Below are positions 9,314 through 18,957 of a stretch of DNA of 40,284 nt, piece after piece (the stretch's first letter is position 1; each line of letters starts with the position of its first letter). A program made the position numbers and the translations under genes. Source of the stretch: an uncultured Gammaproteobacteria bacterium (lineage in GTDB: Bacteria; Pseudomonadota; Gammaproteobacteria; Poriferisulfidales; GCA-002705445); NCBI GenBank assembly GCA_913050095.1, contig CAJXAV010000009.1:1-40284 (forward strand). The letters run 5' to 3'. Under the pieces are notes generated by a model that was not told the origin of the DNA, made no database searches, and saw nothing but the letters and a program-made list of their open reading frames with translations.

Positions 9314-10451
9314 TTTTGAAGACAACCTAGCATCTTATGCACTAAAATCATCAAACACTTTAGGGAGACATTACAAGGAAGAGTCGGCCCAACTTAGAAC
9401 AGAATTTCAAAGAGATAGAGAAAGAATAATTCATTCAACAGCTTTTAGGCGATTAGAATATAAAACACAAGTCTTTGTCAATCATGAGGGAGACATGTAC
9501 CGAACTCGTTTAACACATACTATTGAGGTGGCTCAAATTGCACGTGCTGCTGCAAGAGCATTAAAAATAAACGAAGATTTAACTGAAGCAATATCACTTG
9601 CTCATGATTTGGGGCACACACCATTTGGGCATGCAGGTCAAGACGTGCTCAATAAGTGCATGGAAGATTTTGGTGGATTTGAACATAACATTCAGTCTTT
9701 AAGAATCATAGAAAAGTTAGAGAATAAATATGCTAACTTTCCTGGATTAAATTTGTGCTTTGAAACTAGAGAAGGAATATTGAAAAAATGTGGCAAAACT
9801 AGAGCTAAAAAATTAGGTTATATAGCAAATAGATTTATTGAAAAAAAACAATCATCTTTAGAAGCGCAGCTTACAAATATTTGTGATGAAATAGCTTATA
9901 ATAATCATGATATTCAAGATGGAATTAAGGCAAAAAAAATTTTCATTGAACAGCTAGAAAACGTTCCTTTATTTAACGACGCAATGCTAAAAATTTTAAA
10001 AAAATATCCGAAATTAAAAGGCTCAAAACTTGTCAATGAAATTGTAAGATCTATCATAAATTTATTAGTTAATAATTTAATAGAAAATTCTAGTTTTAAT
10101 ATTAAAAATAATAATATTGTATCTTTCGAAGATGTAAGAAATTTTAGTGGTCTAATTATTGGCTTTTCCAAAGAAATTAAAAAATCGAATATAGAATTAA
10201 AAAAATTTTTATATGCAAACTTATATAAACACCCAGATGTTGAAAAAATGACCAATCGTGCAAATTTAATAATTGAAAAATTATTTTCTTATTACAATGA
10301 AGATATAAGTCTTCTTCCTAAAGAATATTTCGATTATAACGTGAATAAAATTAATGCTGGGTTTAAAGAAAGAGTTATTTGTGATTATATTGCTGGAATG
10401 ACTGATAGATTCGCCCAACAGGAGTATTCTAAGCTATCAAAAAGCATTTGA
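9303..10451 (+). CDS. dgt: dGTPase-like HD-domain triphosphohydrolase
   Basis: Dgt-family enzymes hydrolyse dNTPs to deoxynucleosides and triphosphate. The 382 residues show RDRERIIHSTAFRRLEYKTQ, then the HD-domain metal ligands in RLTHTIEVAQIARAAARAL and SLAHDLGHTPFGHAG (about 75-120), and later CDEIAYNNHDIQDG. The length and lack of inserts match the shorter, type-2 Dgt-like proteins rather than E. coli Dgt, so the substrate could be broader than dGTP. It overlaps aroB by 11 bp. A second glutamine riboswitch begins 80 bp after its stop. Confidence 0.93.
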   Translation: MQVDFEDNLASYALKSSNTLGRHYKEESAQLRTEFQRDRERIIHSTAFRRLEYKTQVFVNHEGDMYRTRLTHTIEVAQIARAAARALKINEDLTEAISLAHDLGHTPFGHAGQDVLNKCMEDFGGFEHNIQSLRIIEKLENKYANFPGLNLCFETREGILKKCGKTRAKKLGYIANRFIEKKQSSLEAQLTNICDEIAYNNHDIQDGIKAKKIFIEQLENVPLFNDAMLKILKKYPKLKGSKLVNEIVRSIINLLVNNLIENSSFNIKNNNIVSFEDVRNFSGLIIGFSKEIKKSNIELKKFLYANLYKHPDVEKMTNRANLIIEKLFSYYNEDISLLPKEYFDYNVNKINAGFKERVICDYIAGMTDRFAQQEYSKLSKSI

Positions 10452-10493
10452 GGCGATATAAGTAATATCTAGGTATAAATATTCAATATTTAT

Positions 10494-10521
10494 TGAATGA
10501 AACGCTATCAGGTCCTATACT
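10494..10521 (+). promoter_or_regulatory. Predicted sigma70 promoter of the gltB riboswitch leader
   Basis: TTGAAT (10494-10499) and TATACT (10516-10521) are separated by 16 bp, and transcription would start just before the riboswitch P1 at 10532. The same ATTGAATG -35 block precedes the gltD copy, so promoter and riboswitch look like a duplicated or co-inherited unit. Confidence 0.7.
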
Positions 10522-10530
10522 GTATGTAGT

Positions 10531-10579
10531 ACGTTCATCCTTTGAAAGGACGGAAGTAGGCTGTAACGCTGAAGGAACG
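10531..10579 (+). promoter_or_regulatory. glnA-class glutamine riboswitch aptamer (gltB leader)
   Basis: This is the second copy of the motif at 2631. P1 is CGTTC (10532-10536) with GAACG (10575-10579). P2 is TCCTT with AAGGA (10538-10542 and 10546-10550). The conserved GACGGAAGTAGG block follows. P3 is GGC with GCT (10559-10561 and 10568-10570), then GAAGGAACG. Compared with copy 1, P2 and P3 differ in sequence and loop length but keep their pairing, as expected of a functional RNA, while the core blocks are identical. Confidence 0.94.
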
Positions 10580-10623
10580 CACCAAACTTTAAGCCTAGAG
10601 TTTGGTGAGATATCATCAAATTC
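10580..10623 (+). promoter_or_regulatory. Two-state expression platform of the gltB riboswitch
   Basis: Hairpin A pairs CACCAAACT (10580-10588) with AGTTTGGTG (10599-10607). Hairpin B pairs GAGTTTGGTGA (10598-10608) with TCATCAAATTC (10613-10623) across a GATA loop. Relative to the gltD copy, hairpin B has one C-to-U change that turns a G-C pair into a G-U pair, and its loop differs, so pairing is kept. P1 again abuts hairpin A with no spacer. No T-run follows. Confidence 0.8.
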
Positions 10624-10639
10624 ATAGGTAAATTAATTA

Positions 10640-10663
10640 ATGACTAAATTTACTGAAATATGA
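10640..10663 (+). CDS. Possible 7-codon leader peptide overlapping the gltB start
   Basis: ATG at 10640 opens a frame for MTKFTEI ending in TGA at 10661-10663, whose first bases overlap the gltB ATG at 10660 (ATGA). It lies 17 nt after riboswitch hairpin B, close to the 20-nt spacing seen before gltD. An AGG about 11 nt upstream is the only hint of a ribosome site. It may couple riboswitch-controlled initiation to gltB, or be chance. Confidence 0.35.
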   Translation: MTKFTEI

Positions 10664-13600
10664 AAGACAAGTTTAAGAAAATTACCGGTTTATATGATGA
10701 AAGCTTTGAAAAAGATAGCTGCGGATTTGGCTTAATCTCAAATATTGATAACAAACCAAGTCATTGGTTAATAAATACTGCAATAACAGCTCTAGAAAGA
10801 CTAGCTCACAGGGGTGCTGTTGGGGCAGACGGTACCTCGGGTGACGGATGCGGAATTTTATTTAAAATTCCAGAATTCTTTTTTAGATCAATAGCAAATG
10901 AAGAAAAAATAAATATAGCTAAAAACTTTGCTATTGGTATGTTTTTTTTAAACCCAGAAATTAAATATAGAAAAAACTCTATTGAAGTAGTTGAAAAAGT
11001 TTTAAAGGAACACAACTTTGTATTAGCGGGATGGAGAGAAGTTCCTGTTAATAAAGAAATTTGCGGCGAAGATGCATTAAAGACTTTACCACATATTAGT
11101 CAAGCTTTTGTAAATCCGCCTGAAAATATAGATCCAAAAGATATTGAATCTAAACTTCTTGTTATTAGAAGAAAAATAGAAATTTTGATTTCAAAAACAA
11201 ATGATAACGTATTTTATATCACAAGTTTTTCATCAAAAGTTATTTTATACAAAGGCATGATAATGCCAAAACATCTTGCAAAATTTTATTTGGATTTATC
11301 AAATAAAAAACTTGAAACATCACTATGTGTTTTTCACCAGAGATTTTCAACGAATACAACACCTCAATGGAGCCTTGCTCAACCTTTTAGAATGCTAGCT
11401 CACAATGGTGAGATTAATACCATTAGGGCAAATAGAAATTGGTCGCAAGCTAGGGCTAGTATTTTCAAAACATCAAAAATACCTGAGCTAAGTGAATTAA
11501 AGCCTTTAGTTTCAATGGGAGGCTCCGACTCAAAAAGTCTTGATAACATGTTAGAACTATTAACTTTAGGTGGTGTGGACTTATTTAAAGCCATTAAACT
11601 TCTTATTCCTCCAGCTTGGAAAAGTATACCTAAAGACGATTCAGATCTTAAAGCCTTTTATGAATATAATGCAAAGCATATGGAGTCATGGGATGGTCCT
11701 GCCGGCATAGTTTTGACAGATGGAAGATATGCAGCATGTGTGACAGATAGGAATGGATTGAGACCAGCTAGATATATAATTACAAAAGACCGCCATATAA
11801 CTGTTGCTTCTGAAATTGGTGTTTATGATTACGACGAAAAAGATATTGTAGAAAAAGGTAAACTTGGTCCAGGACAGATTATTGCAATAGATACAGTTGA
11901 TGCAAAGATCTTATATTCTCACGATATTGATAATATTTTGAAGAAAAGATGTCCTTATAAAGAATGGATGGACCGTGGCGCAGAATCAATGAGGAAAATT
12001 ATTCCTGATAAATTTCCAGAATTAGAATTCTTAAATGATATTGAAATTAAACAGTATGAAAAGATGTTTAATATGACATATGAAGAAAAAGATCAAATTT
12101 TAAAACCACTTTCAAAATTGAGCCAGGAAGCTATCGGTTCAATGGGTGATGACACTCCGTTTCCTGTTTTATCTAGCGAAATTAGATCTTTATATGACTA
12201 TTTCAGACAGCAATTCGCACAGGTGACAAACCCACCTATTGACCCAATAAGAGAAAGTAATGTGATGTCGCTAGAGACATATCTTGGGCCAGACTTGAAT
12301 GTTTTCGAAGAAGGTTCTAAACATGCCCATAGATTAACAATAGAATCACCAATTTTATCTTATAGAAAATTTAAACAGCTCCAAGAGCTAAAAAATAAAA
12401 AATTTACATATCAAGTCTTAGACTTGAATTATGATGCTGATATAAAACTAAAAGATGCAATTATTAATTTAACAAAAGAAGCTATTAAAGCCGCGAAGAA
12501 TAATAAAGTATTTATTATTTTAAGTGATAAAAATATTAAAAAAGATAAATTACCTATACATGCTTTACTAGCGACAGGAGCAGTACATCATGCGCTTATT
12601 AAAAACGGGTTAAGAACAAAAATTAATATTATTGTAGAGACAGCTACTGCTAGAGATTCTCATCATTGTGCGACTTTAATTGGCTATGGTGCTACTGCAA
12701 TATATCCTTATTTATCATATCAATCTTTGAATAATATGATACTTGAAAAATCAGAACATAATTCAGAATTTTATGAAGCAACTAGAAACTATAGGCAAGG
12801 TATCAATAAAGGCTTATATAAGATTTTATCCAAAATGGGAATCTCGACTATAGCAAGTTATAGAGGTTCTCAGTTATTTGAATGTATTGGATTAAATGAT
12901 GAAATTGTTGATTTATGTTTTTGCGATACTACAAATAGAATCTCTGGCACTACCTTCGACAATATTCAAAGCGATCAAATTAAACTTGCAAAAACTGCTT
13001 GGAGCCAAAGAAAAAATATTAGGCAAGGCGGTTTACTAAAATATGTTCATGGAGAAGAGTTTCATGCATATAACCCAGATGTAGTCAAAACTCTTCAAGA
13101 TGCTGTTAAAAGTGGTAAGTATGAAGACTACGAAAAATATAGCCAAGAAGTTCACTCTAGAGAAAAAATGGTTATAAGAGACATGTTGGATTTTAAAAGC
13201 TCAAGAAAACCAATACCTCTTAATGAAGTTGAGCCTATTGAAAAAATTCTTTTAAGGTTTGACTCTGCAGGGATGTCATTAGGGGCCTTATCGCCAGACG
13301 CACATGAAACGCTTGCTCAAGCTATGAATAAAATGGGTGGAAGATCAAACTCTGGAGAAGGTGGGGAAGATCATAAAAGATTTGGTACAGATAAAAATTC
13401 AAAAATTAAGCAAGTTGCTTCAGGAAGATTTGGAGTTACACCTCATTACTTAGTAAATGCTGAAGTAATACAGATTAAAATTGCTCAAGGTGCTAAACCT
13501 GGAGAAGGAGGCCAACTTCCAGGCGACAAGGTTGATAAACTTATAGCAACATTAAGATATGCTAACCCAGGTATAACACTAATTTCTCCACCACCTCATC

Positions 13601-15132
13601 ATGATATATATTCAATAGAAGATTTAGCACAACTTATTTTTGACCTAAAACAAGTTAATCCCAATGCTTTTGTTTCTGTTAAATTAGTTGCGGAAGCAGG
13701 TGTTGGGACAATAGCGGCCGGAGTTGCAAAAGCCTATGCGGACTTTATCACTATATCTGGATATGATGGTGGAACGGCAGCAAGCCCGTTATCAAGTATA
13801 AAATATGCTGGCGGCCCTTGGGAAATGGGTCTTTCTGAAACACATCAAACTTTAAGAGCAAATAATTTAAGAAAAAATGTAAGACTCCAAGCTGATGGGG
13901 GTTTAAAAACTGGGATTGATGTTATAAAAGCAGCCATACTAGGTGCAGAAAGTTTTGGATTTGGTACTGGACCCATGATTGCGATGGGATGCAAGTATCT
14001 AAGAATTTGTCATTTAAACAATTGCGCAACAGGAGTAGCTACGCAAAACCAAGTGCTAAGAAAGTATCACTTTATTGGAAAAGACGAGATGGTAATAAAT
14101 TATTTTAAATTTATTGCTGAAGAAACAAGAAGAATTTTAGCTAGTTTAGGATATAAAAAATTATCTGATGTTATTGGTCAGACAGATATTCTTGAAATAA
14201 AAGAACTCAGTAATAATAAATCACAAAATTTAATAATAGATCCAATAATATCTGATGCAAATGTTGATAGTGAAATTTCACATGTATGCCAAGTAGATAG
14301 CAATGAGCCTTGGGATAAAGCAATCCTATCAAATAGTATTAATAATGACTTAAAAGATGCAATCGAAAATAATTTAGGAGGTAATTTTAATTATTTAATT
14401 AAAAATACTGATAGATCGGTTGGTGCAAGTGTTTCTGGAATGATAGCGAGAAAACATGGGAACTACGGCATGTCAGATAATCCTATTAATATAAAATTTA
14501 AAGGTACTGCTGGACAAAGCTTTGGAGTTTGGAATGCCGGAGGATTAAACATGATTTTGGAAGGCGATGCAAATGATTATGTTGGAAAAGGAATGGCTGC
14601 AGGAGAAATAATTGTTTATCCACCTAAGGATAAAAGTTATAAAGCAAAAGAATCCGTTATTATCGGAAATACATGTATGTATGGAGCAACTGGCGGAAAA
14701 TTATATGCTTCAGGTATTGCAGGTGAAAGATTTGCTGTTAGAAATTCCGGAGCAACTGCTATAGTTGAAGGTGTTGGAGATCATGGGTGTGAATACATGA
14801 CAAATGGAACTGTAATAATTCTAGGTAATACCGGTATTAATTTTGGGGCAGGTATGTCCGGTGGTTTTGCAATAGTCCTTGATGAAGATGGTGATTTCAA
14901 AGACAAATATAATCCAGAGTTAGTAGAAGCTATAAAAATTAATGTAATTAAATACCCAGAACATGAAAAATTTTTAAAGAACTCAATAATTGATTATGTG
15001 AATAAAACAAAAAGTGAGTGGGGGCAAATAATTCTTAATGATTTTGATAAATATTTAGAAAAATTTTTAATTGTGAAGCCTAAAAATTTAAAAATTGAAG
15101 ACTTATTCAATAAAGAAAGTGTTGCTGCCTAA
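10660..15132 (+). CDS. gltB: Glutamate synthase large subunit
   Basis: GltB releases ammonia from glutamine and channels it to the FMN site, where 2-oxoglutarate becomes glutamate. The 1490 residues contain the N-terminal amidotransferase domain with nucleophile Cys21 in DSCGFGL (residues 1-20 being the removed propeptide), HRGAVGADG and RFSTNTTPQW. A central domain comes next, then the FMN domain with GGRSNSGEGGED, the 3Fe-4S cysteines in CKYLRICHLNNCATG, and the C-terminal glycine-rich beta-helix. The start fits the usual propeptide length. It is not next to gltD. dnaG begins 2 nt after its stop, so replication and transcription genes appear to lie downstream of a glutamine-controlled leader. 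Confidence 0.98.
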   Translation: MKDKFKKITGLYDESFEKDSCGFGLISNIDNKPSHWLINTAITALERLAHRGAVGADGTSGDGCGILFKIPEFFFRSIANEEKINIAKNFAIGMFFLNPEIKYRKNSIEVVEKVLKEHNFVLAGWREVPVNKEICGEDALKTLPHISQAFVNPPENIDPKDIESKLLVIRRKIEILISKTNDNVFYITSFSSKVILYKGMIMPKHLAKFYLDLSNKKLETSLCVFHQRFSTNTTPQWSLAQPFRMLAHNGEINTIRANRNWSQARASIFKTSKIPELSELKPLVSMGGSDSKSLDNMLELLTLGGVDLFKAIKLLIPPAWKSIPKDDSDLKAFYEYNAKHMESWDGPAGIVLTDGRYAACVTDRNGLRPARYIITKDRHITVASEIGVYDYDEKDIVEKGKLGPGQIIAIDTVDAKILYSHDIDNILKKRCPYKEWMDRGAESMRKIIPDKFPELEFLNDIEIKQYEKMFNMTYEEKDQILKPLSKLSQEAIGSMGDDTPFPVLSSEIRSLYDYFRQQFAQVTNPPIDPIRESNVMSLETYLGPDLNVFEEGSKHAHRLTIESPILSYRKFKQLQELKNKKFTYQVLDLNYDADIKLKDAIINLTKEAIKAAKNNKVFIILSDKNIKKDKLPIHALLATGAVHHALIKNGLRTKINIIVETATARDSHHCATLIGYGATAIYPYLSYQSLNNMILEKSEHNSEFYEATRNYRQGINKGLYKILSKMGISTIASYRGSQLFECIGLNDEIVDLCFCDTTNRISGTTFDNIQSDQIKLAKTAWSQRKNIRQGGLLKYVHGEEFHAYNPDVVKTLQDAVKSGKYEDYEKYSQEVHSREKMVIRDMLDFKSSRKPIPLNEVEPIEKILLRFDSAGMSLGALSPDAHETLAQAMNKMGGRSNSGEGGEDHKRFGTDKNSKIKQVASGRFGVTPHYLVNAEVIQIKIAQGAKPGEGGQLPGDKVDKLIATLRYANPGITLISPPPHHDIYSIEDLAQLIFDLKQVNPNAFVSVKLVAEAGVGTIAAGVAKAYADFITISGYDGGTAASPLSSIKYAGGPWEMGLSETHQTLRANNLRKNVRLQADGGLKTGIDVIKAAILGAESFGFGTGPMIAMGCKYLRICHLNNCATGVATQNQVLRKYHFIGKDEMVINYFKFIAEETRRILASLGYKKLSDVIGQTDILEIKELSNNKSQNLIIDPIISDANVDSEISHVCQVDSNEPWDKAILSNSINNDLKDAIENNLGGNFNYLIKNTDRSVGASVSGMIARKHGNYGMSDNPINIKFKGTAGQSFGVWNAGGLNMILEGDANDYVGKGMAAGEIIVYPPKDKSYKAKESVIIGNTCMYGATGGKLYASGIAGERFAVRNSGATAIVEGVGDHGCEYMTNGTVIILGNTGINFGAGMSGGFAIVLDEDGDFKDKYNPELVEAIKINVIKYPEHEKFLKNSIIDYVNKTKSEWGQIILNDFDKYLEKFLIVKPKNLKIEDLFNKESVAA

Positions 15133-15134
15133 TA

Positions 15135-16847
15135 ATGGCTCAAAATATCCCAAAAGATTTTATAGATAACTTACTAGAAAAAGTTAATATAGTTGACGTA
15201 ATCGGGAACTATATAAAGTTAGAAAAAAAGGGTAATGACTACTGGGCAAGGTGCCCATTTCATAGCGAAAAAACATCATCATTTAGTGTAAGTGAAAATA
15301 AACAATTTTTTCATTGTTTTGGATGCGGCGCTCACGGTAATTCTATTGGATTTGTAATGGATCATTCCAATAAAACTTATCCTGAGGCAATTGAAACAAT
15401 AGCAAATTCTTTAGGTATTGAAATTCCGAGAGATAAAGAATCTACTAAAAAATTTGAAGCAAAAAAAATTATTCAAAATTCATTAGAAGATGCAAAGAAA
15501 CAATTTGAAAAACAATTAAAAAATTCTGAAAAAGCTATATCCTATTTGAAAGATAGAAATATTTCTGGAGAGACAGCAAAATTATTTAATATAGGATATG
15601 CTGATGATAACTTTCAGGCATTAATAAAAAATTTAGAAAAAAAATACACTGAACTGAATCTTCTTGATGCAGGCTTAATTGTAAAAAAAGAAAATAAAAC
15701 ATACGACAAATTTCGCCATAGAATAATGTTCCCGATTCATGATGTCTCAGGAAAAACTATTGCTTTTGGTGGAAGAATTATAGAAGAAAACTTGAAAATC
15801 CCTGCTGCAAAATATATGAATTCTCCTGAAACACCTTTATTTAGCAAAAAAAAAGTTTTATATAATTTAAACTTAGCAAAGCAAACAAAAGAATCCAGAG
15901 AATCATTATACGTTGTTGAAGGGTATATGGATGTAATTGCTTTGCATCAAGCCGATATAAAGAATACTGTTGCAACTTTAGGAACAGCTGTAACACAAGA
16001 AAACCTTTTACAATGCTTTAAATATACAAAAGAAATTATATGTTGTTTTGATGGAGACCAAGCTGGAAAGAAAGCTGCTTGGCAAGGTGTAGAAAATATT
16101 ATGCCTATAATTAAAGATGGCGATGTAATAAGTTTTGTTTTTTTGCCAGAAGGAAAAGATCCAGACAATATTGTTAATAAAGGTGGTAAAAATCATTGGA
16201 ATGAATTAGTTAATAAAAAAATTAGCTTAGAAGATTTTATTTATAATAAATTTTCTTCTGAATCAGATATAAATACTGCTGCTGGTAAAACACAATACAT
16301 TCAAAAAGTTGATAAGCTTCTGGATAAGCTTAATGCGAAAATTTTAAAAACTATCATATCAAATAGTTTAAAAGAAAAAGTTGGAGCAAAATATATAATC
16401 GATAATAAAGGCAATGAAATTATTCAAAAAAGAAAAATAACCAAATCAGCCTCTCCGCTACAAAAAGCAATTTTAATATTAATGCATAATCCAAATATTG
16501 AAGTTGACGAAAGTATTGTAAATGACTCTCGAATTGAAAAAAATCAAGGGATTATAATACTTAAGTCTATTATCAAGCTAATAAAAAATGATAATAATAT
16601 TAATATGGGTAGAATTTTAGAAAAATTTAGACATGAAAGTGACCACTATAAAATATTAGAGCAAATTAGCAGAATTTCTATTACGAATTATGAATTTCCT
16701 GGCAAGGAATTTCATGCATGTATTTGTTTAACTATTAAAAACTATTTAAAAGAAAAACTTCAAGAATCAGACCCTTCTGACATTAAAAAAAGTGCTAAGA
16801 TTCAGCAAGAAATTAGGGAAATTGATGATAAATCAAAGAAATTTTAA
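15135..16847 (+). CDS. dnaG: DNA primase
   Basis: DnaG makes RNA primers at replication forks. The 570 residues have the N-terminal CHC2 zinc-binding domain (CPFH and CFGCG, about residues 40-64), the Toprim core with VVEGYMDVIALHQ (about 260-272) and DGDQAGKKAA (about 308-317), and a short divergent C-terminal helicase-binding region. It follows gltB by 2 nt instead of rpsU. rpoD follows after 60 bp, as usual. Confidence 0.97.
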   Translation: MAQNIPKDFIDNLLEKVNIVDVIGNYIKLEKKGNDYWARCPFHSEKTSSFSVSENKQFFHCFGCGAHGNSIGFVMDHSNKTYPEAIETIANSLGIEIPRDKESTKKFEAKKIIQNSLEDAKKQFEKQLKNSEKAISYLKDRNISGETAKLFNIGYADDNFQALIKNLEKKYTELNLLDAGLIVKKENKTYDKFRHRIMFPIHDVSGKTIAFGGRIIEENLKIPAAKYMNSPETPLFSKKKVLYNLNLAKQTKESRESLYVVEGYMDVIALHQADIKNTVATLGTAVTQENLLQCFKYTKEIICCFDGDQAGKKAAWQGVENIMPIIKDGDVISFVFLPEGKDPDNIVNKGGKNHWNELVNKKISLEDFIYNKFSSESDINTAAGKTQYIQKVDKLLDKLNAKILKTIISNSLKEKVGAKYIIDNKGNEIIQKRKITKSASPLQKAILILMHNPNIEVDESIVNDSRIEKNQGIIILKSIIKLIKNDNNINMGRILEKFRHESDHYKILEQISRISITNYEFPGKEFHACICLTIKNYLKEKLQESDPSDIKKSAKIQQEIREIDDKSKKF

Positions 16848-16865
16848 AATATCCATGGAATTATA

Positions 16866-16874
16866 TGGTATAAT
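16866..16874 (+). promoter_or_regulatory. Extended -10 promoter before rpoD
   Basis: TGGTATAAT at 16866-16874 is a perfect extended -10 element (TGnTATAAT), 33 bp before the rpoD ATG. No convincing -35 is visible, as is typical of extended -10 promoters. It would give rpoD transcription independent of the gltB leader. Confidence 0.6.
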
Positions 16875-16907
16875 CCACTTCCTAGAAATTAATGTTATTC
16901 CGCATAA

Positions 16908-18749
16908 ATGACAAAAGCTCAAGATCAACAAACCAAAATAAAAGAACTTATTTCCAAAGGGAAAGAGCAAGGGTACCTTACATATGCTGAGGTAAACGAT
17001 CATCTTCCTGCTGGTATAGTAGATTCTGATCAAATTGAAGATATTATAAACATGATTACCGAGATGGGGATAGTTGTTCAAGAGCAAGCTCCAGACGAGG
17101 ACTCTTTAAGTATGAGCGATAGTGATTCTACAGATGAAGATGCTGCGGAAGAAGCTGCTCAAGCATTAGCAACGGTTGATCAAGAATTTGGTAGAACTAC
17201 AGACCCAGTTAGAATGTATATGCGTGAAATGGGCACGGTAAATCTTCTAACTAGAGAAGGTGAAATTAGCATTGCAAAAAGAATAGAAGAAGGTTTGAAT
17301 CAAGTTACACATGCATTAGCTTTTTATCCTAATACAATTGAAAAACTACTTACATCTTATGCATTGGTAATAGATCAGCCTGAACCTGAAGAAGAAGAAG
17401 ACGATGAAGTTGAAAGACTTAAATTAAGCGACTTATTAAACGGATTTATTGACCCAGATGCTGATAATGAAGTAATACAAACTCATAATAACAAAGATTC
17501 CAGTGACGAAGATGAAGATGAAGAAGAAGTTGATCTCGATACCGGTATTGATCCTGAGGAAGCTAAATTACATTTTGATAATTTAGTAAAACTTTATAAA
17601 AAAACAAATCAACCTGCGGTAAAAAAAGATCCAAAAAAACTTGTTAAAGCTAGGGAAAAAACTGCTGACTACTTTATGAGATTTAGAATTGTTCCAGTTT
17701 TACTAACAGAATTAAAGTATGATTTAAAATCAGTCGTAGCAAAAATTCGAGAATTTGAAAAAAATATCTCCAAGTTGGCTATCAAAGCTGGAATGCCTAG
17801 AAGAGAATTTATAAAAAGTTTTACTGAGCAATCAACTAATTTATCGTGGGTTCAAAATAGATTAAAGGGTAAACCAAAATACGCGACAAAATTAAAAAAG
17901 TGTAAAGAAGATATACAAAAACTACAAAAAAAATTACAAAAAATTGAAGAGCAAACGGGCTTAAGTATTAATGAAATTAAAGAAATTAATAGAAAGATGT
18001 CTATTGGCGAAGCAAAATCTAAAAGAGCCAAAAAGGAAATGATTGAAGCAAACTTGAGATTAGTAATATCTATTGCAAAAAAATATACTAATAGAGGTCT
18101 ACAATTCTTAGATTTGATTCAGGAAGGAAATATTGGATTAATGAAAGCTGTTGATAAGTTTGAATATCGCAGAGGATATAAGTTTTCAACATATGCAACA
18201 TGGTGGATAAGACAGGCTATTACTAGATCTATTGCAGACCAGGCAAGAACTATTAGAATTCCTGTGCATATGATAGAAACTATTAACAAGTTAAATAGAA
18301 TCTCTAGACAGATGACTCAAGAAAATGGGAAAGAACCTACTCCTGAAGAACTATCAATTAAAATGGCCATGCCTGAAGATAAAATACGTAAAGTACTAAA
18401 GATAGCAAAAGAGCCAATCTCAATGGAAACTCCAATTGGTGATGACGAAGACTCACATTTAGGTGATTTTATAGAAGATGGAAATATTTTAACTCCTATG
18501 GAATCAGCTGCAAATGAAAGCCTTGGTGAAGCAACACGAAGCATATTAGGATCACTTACACCAAGAGAGGCAAAAGTTTTAAGAATGAGATTTGGCATAG
18601 ATATGAATACAGATCATACTCTTGAGGAAGTCGGAAAACAATTTGACGTTACAAGAGAAAGAATAAGACAGATTGAGGCAAAAGCGCTTAGAAAATTAAG
18701 ACACCCTAGCAGATCAGAGCAACTAAAAAGCTTTTTAGATATTGAATAA
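16908..18749 (+). CDS. rpoD: RNA polymerase sigma70 (RpoD)
   Basis: The primary sigma factor, 613 residues. Region 1.1 is at about 8-80, region 1.2 starts at [20 protein letters not shown], and the non-conserved region follows with two acidic runs (EPEEEEDDE and [12 protein letters not shown]). Region 2 has [33 protein letters not shown] and [18 protein letters not shown]. Region 3 is next, then region 4 with the helix-turn-helix [20 protein letters not shown]. The full region 1.1 and the large insert identify RpoD rather than RpoS. There is no Shine-Dalgarno. It is convergent with a small membrane-protein frame. Confidence 0.98.
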   Translation: MTKAQDQQTKIKELISKGKEQGYLTYAEVNDHLPAGIVDSDQIEDIINMITEMGIVVQEQAPDEDSLSMSDSDSTDEDAAEEAAQALATVDQEFGRTTDPVRMYMREMGTVNLLTREGEISIAKRIEEGLNQVTHALAFYPNTIEKLLTSYALVIDQPEPEEEEDDEVERLKLSDLLNGFIDPDADNEVIQTHNNKDSSDEDEDEEEVDLDTGIDPEEAKLHFDNLVKLYKKTNQPAVKKDPKKLVKAREKTADYFMRFRIVPVLLTELKYDLKSVVAKIREFEKNISKLAIKAGMPRREFIKSFTEQSTNLSWVQNRLKGKPKYATKLKKCKEDIQKLQKKLQKIEEQTGLSINEIKEINRKMSIGEAKSKRAKKEMIEANLRLVISIAKKYTNRGLQFLDLIQEGNIGLMKAVDKFEYRRGYKFSTYATWWIRQAITRSIADQARTIRIPVHMIETINKLNRISRQMTQENGKEPTPEELSIKMAMPEDKIRKVLKIAKEPISMETPIGDDEDSHLGDFIEDGNILTPMESAANESLGEATRSILGSLTPREAKVLRMRFGIDMNTDHTLEEVGKQFDVTRERIRQIEAKALRKLRHPSRSEQLKSFLDIE

Positions 18750-18751
18750 AA

Positions 18752-18940
18752 TTATATTGGTATTGCTTGTGGAATTGTTTGATGAAATTTCTCAATAATT
18801 AAAGTTATATCACTTCCAAAATAAAAATATATCAAAAATAGTAAGCTAATTATAATAAAAAGAAATGTTAAAAGTGTATAGCTAAACATTTTAAGAAAAA
18901 AACCAATAAAAAATAAAAAAAACCTTATAATTAAATTCAA
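18752..18940 (-). CDS. Small hydrophobic membrane protein, unknown
   Basis: A 62-residue frame starting at TTG (18940), preceded by AGGA at a good distance. It is mostly two hydrophobic stretches (about 2-21 and 20-43) with a short polar tail, so a small inner-membrane protein is predicted. It begins 17 bp after the stop of the coiled-coil membrane gene and may be the last gene of a PepSY operon. I recognise no family. In AT-rich DNA hydrophobic frames occur by chance, so it could be spurious; the ribosome site and position are the main support. Confidence 0.4.
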   Translation of the reverse strand: MNLIIRFFLFFIGFFLKMFSYTLLTFLFIIISLLFLIYFYFGSDITLIIEKFHQTIPQAIPI

Positions 18941-18957
18941 ATTTATTTCCTATTGTA

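Noticed and set aside
16908-18749. RpoS or another alternative sigma factor
   Set aside because: Full region 1.1, the large acidic non-conserved insert and the adjacent dnaG identify the primary sigma factor.
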